Assembly (NCBI GenBank): GCA_016932235.1
Contig: JAFGDF010000013.1
Span: 1-7,353 of the forward strand
Source: Deltaproteobacteria bacterium
Lineage (GTDB): Bacteria > Desulfobacterota > DSM-4660 > Desulfatiglandales > HGW-15
Direction: 5' to 3'
Length of the DNA stretch: 7,353 nucleotides
In this document: one piece after another, positions 5,952-7,353 of the stretch
Layout of the letters: every line of letters starts with the position of its first letter
Position numbering within the stretch: position 1 is the first letter of the stretch
The notes under the pieces: model-generated
Told to the model about the DNA's origin: nothing
Seen by the model: the letters and a program-made list of their open reading frames with translations, nothing else
Databases searched by the model: none
Position numbers and translations under genes: made by a program

Positions 5952-6155
5952 TTGAATTACTTCTGGTTCATGTATTTTGCCATGCATCCGGATATTCTAT
6001 TCGTAATGCATGTGACTTAGATTGAATCACATATACATCCTTTCAAAATATAAGAGCTAATAGGAGACTTAACCCCTTCTCAACTACAAACAGAGGAAGT
6101 TCATCATGAAAATTTCCCAGAGTATCGGGCATTTTTTCAATTATCAGCAACTTCA
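5799..6155. other. Intergenic stretch between convergent ubiE and the helicase, with no intact gene
   Basis: About 360 bases lie here without a convincing complete gene. Besides the two possible remnants described separately, CATGCAT (5981-5987) and ATGCATG (6006-6012) form a 7-bp inverted repeat with an 18-base spacer. It could be an operator or chance, since ATGCAT is itself a palindrome. TTGAAT (6022-6027) before the A+T-rich stretch at 6045-6054 is a poor promoter match with wrong spacing. No GC-rich hairpin with a T-run was found for either ubiE or the helicase gene. Confidence 0.5.
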
Positions 6156-6159
6156 TTAA
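6106..6159 (+). pseudogene. Possible N-terminal remnant of a tyrosine recombinase (17 codons)
   Basis: An ATG at 6106, preceded by AGAGGAAG at 6092-6099, opens a frame reading MKISQSIGHFFNYQQLH and stopping at TAA (6157-6159). The pattern 'MKISQAI..F..Y...N' is, from memory, how many phage-type integrases begin, in the SAM-like DNA-binding domain. Beyond the stop the DNA is the 3' end of the opposite-strand helicase, and the two stop codons overlap. This would fit an integrase gene cut off by rearrangement, but the match is short and no search was possible. Confidence 0.22.
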
Positions 6160-7352
6160 CCTCTTTTTCTCACTCCGGATAATTTCCGCTGCGGTTTTCC
6201 TATCCACTGCGAGCGGGCTTCACGATTAGGCACTGGTGATCCGTAGTCAAAAGCACATAAGGTGCGTTGCTCGGCCTCATAACCGATAATTCGATTGATA
6301 GCGTGCACCATATTCTTGTCTTCTCCCGTAACAAAGGTAAATGCCTCACCGCTGCGGGTTGCCCTGCCTGTCCGTCCGATGCGATGAATGTATGCATCAG
6401 GAGTGGACGGGATATCATAGTTAATGACATGAGAGATCCGGGTAACGTCAATGCCGCGAGCGGCGATATCGGTTGCCACAAGAATTTGAAATGTTCCATC
6501 GCGAAAGCCATCCAGTGCTGCCTGGCGGCGTGTCTGGGAAAGGTTCCCCTGCAGTGAAGCTGATCGGTATCCTTCGGCAACAAGTTTTTTATCCAAGCTC
6601 TTGGCCCGTTGTTTGGTTCGCGTAAAAACCAGAACCGACCTTGTATTGGTGTTTCGCAGCAGCATCAACAGCAGCGCCGTTTTTAAGTGCTGGGCTACGG
6701 GGTAAAGGGCATGACTGACAGTATCAGCCGGTGCGGTTATTCCTACCTGGATGGTGGCTGGATCTTTCAGGATATCCCCGGCCAGGCTACGGATTTCTGG
6801 GGGCATGGTGGCCGCGAAGAGCAGCGTCTGGCGCTTTATTGGAAGATGTTTCAAAATTTGCCGGATATCAGGAAGAAATCCCATGTCAAACATCTGATCG
6901 GCCTCGTCTATAACCAGCGCTTCCAGTTTGGAAAGGACAATGCAATTACGTCGGATATGGTCAAGAAGCCGGCCAGGGCAGGCAACAACAATATCGGCAT
7001 GCTTCAGTTCCTGAATCTGTGGATTAATTCCCACGCCGCCGTAAAGGGTAACGCTTCTTATGCCAGTCTTACGCCCCAGGGTTTCGATAGCCTGATGAAT
7101 TTGTTCGACAAGCTCGCGGGTGGGGGCGATTATCAGGGCGCGGACGCGTCCGCATTTACTACCCACCAGTCGATTGAGTATCGGCAGAACAAATGCCGCT
7201 GTTTTACCTGTGCCGGTTTGGGCCATACCCATTACATCACGACCATTTAACACCTGCGGGATTGATCGAGCCTGAATCGGGGTCGGAGTTTTATAACCCG
7301 CTGCTGCAATGCCTTCGGCAACGGATGGATGAAAATCAAATGTTTTAAAGTC
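6156..7352 (-). CDS. rhlE: RhlE-type DEAD-box ATP-dependent RNA helicase (5' end outside the window)
   Basis: The frame is open from the right edge to the TAA at 6156-6158, giving 398 residues and lacking only the extreme N-terminus. A GTG at 7253 is internal: the 33 codons before it encode the Q motif (FDFHPSVAEGI, then GYKTPTPIQ at 19-27). Further motifs, numbered from the edge, are Walker A AQTGTGKT (44-51), PTRELVEQ (77-84), YGG (104-106), CPGR (125-128, usually TPGR), DEAD (149-152), and motif III AAT (180-182, usually SAT). Then come VLVFTRTK (240-247), ATDIAARGID (293-302) and HRIGRTGR (323-330), and a short basic tail. Such helicases unwind short RNA duplexes with ATP in ribosome assembly, RNA decay and cold adaptation. 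The compact RecA-like core with a short tail fits the RhlE group better than the long-tailed DeaD/CsdA or DbpA types. The gene converges on ubiE across a gap of about 360 bases. Confidence 0.9.
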   Translation of the reverse strand, partial: DFKTFDFHPSVAEGIAAAGYKTPTPIQARSIPQVLNGRDVMGMAQTGTGKTAAFVLPILNRLVGSKCGRVRALIIAPTRELVEQIHQAIETLGRKTGIRSVTLYGGVGINPQIQELKHADIVVACPGRLLDHIRRNCIVLSKLEALVIDEADQMFDMGFLPDIRQILKHLPIKRQTLLFAATMPPEIRSLAGDILKDPATIQVGITAPADTVSHALYPVAQHLKTALLLMLLRNTNTRSVLVFTRTKQRAKSLDKKLVAEGYRSASLQGNLSQTRRQAALDGFRDGTFQILVATDIAARGIDVTRISHVINYDIPSTPDAYIHRIGRTGRATRSGEAFTFVTGEDKNMVHAINRIIGYEAEQRTLCAFDYGSPVPNREARSQWIGKPQRKLSGVRKRG

Positions 7353-7353
7353 C

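Noticed and set aside
5981..6012. CATGCAT/ATGCATG inverted repeat as an operator
   Set aside because: The arms are short and self-palindromic, there is no promoter or gene start nearby that it could control, and chance occurrence is likely.
6687..7250. 187-codon open frame on the + strand opposite the helicase
   Set aside because: It lies antisense to conserved DEAD-box motifs and has no family resemblance; it is a shadow frame.

Overview
The window looks like ordinary chromosomal DNA of an anaerobic Gram-negative bacterium, most likely of the Desulfobacterota (sulfate-reducing or syntrophic delta-proteobacterial relatives). This is inferred from the gene set: a Liv-type transporter cluster that begins with an acyl-CoA synthetase, a UbiE/MenG quinone methyltransferase, an RhlE-type helicase, and dispersed CGTCAT(T/G)CC...ATCCAG palindromic repeats. 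I could run no search, so the lineage is a judgement and not a result.

Left part (1-3594, + strand): a tightly spaced operon enters from the left. It holds the C-terminal end of an AMP-forming acyl-CoA synthetase (2-316), the two membrane permeases LivH (329-1219) and LivM (1223-2284), and a secreted type I solute-binding protein (2359-3594). A possible 18-codon reading frame with its own strong ribosome site lies between livM and the binding-protein gene and overlaps the latter's start as ATGA. No ATPase gene lies in the window, so LivG and LivF must be encoded to the left or elsewhere. The CoA ligase next to the transporter suggests that the imported compound may be a carboxylic acid activated to its CoA thioester, and not necessarily a branched-chain amino acid.

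Middle (3595-4988): two hairpins separate the operon from a convergent gene on the - strand, a zinc-dependent medium-chain dehydrogenase (3680-4753) with atypical residues at its proton-relay and nucleotide-binding positions. Upstream of it are a plausible sigma-70-like promoter and a cluster of palindromic repeats.

Right part (4989-7353): ubiE/menG (+, start best placed at 5061) is followed by about 360 bases with no intact gene. This stretch holds what look like two gene remnants: a frame-broken reading frame coupled to ubiE by ATGA, and a 17-codon frame resembling the start of a tyrosine recombinase. The window ends inside a - strand RhlE-type DEAD-box helicase whose first few codons lie beyond the right edge.

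No clearly new biological system is visible. The points most worth checking are the ligase-transporter pairing, the leader frame before the binding protein, the unusual dehydrogenase active site, the AAT motif III of the helicase, and the repeat cluster and gene remnants.
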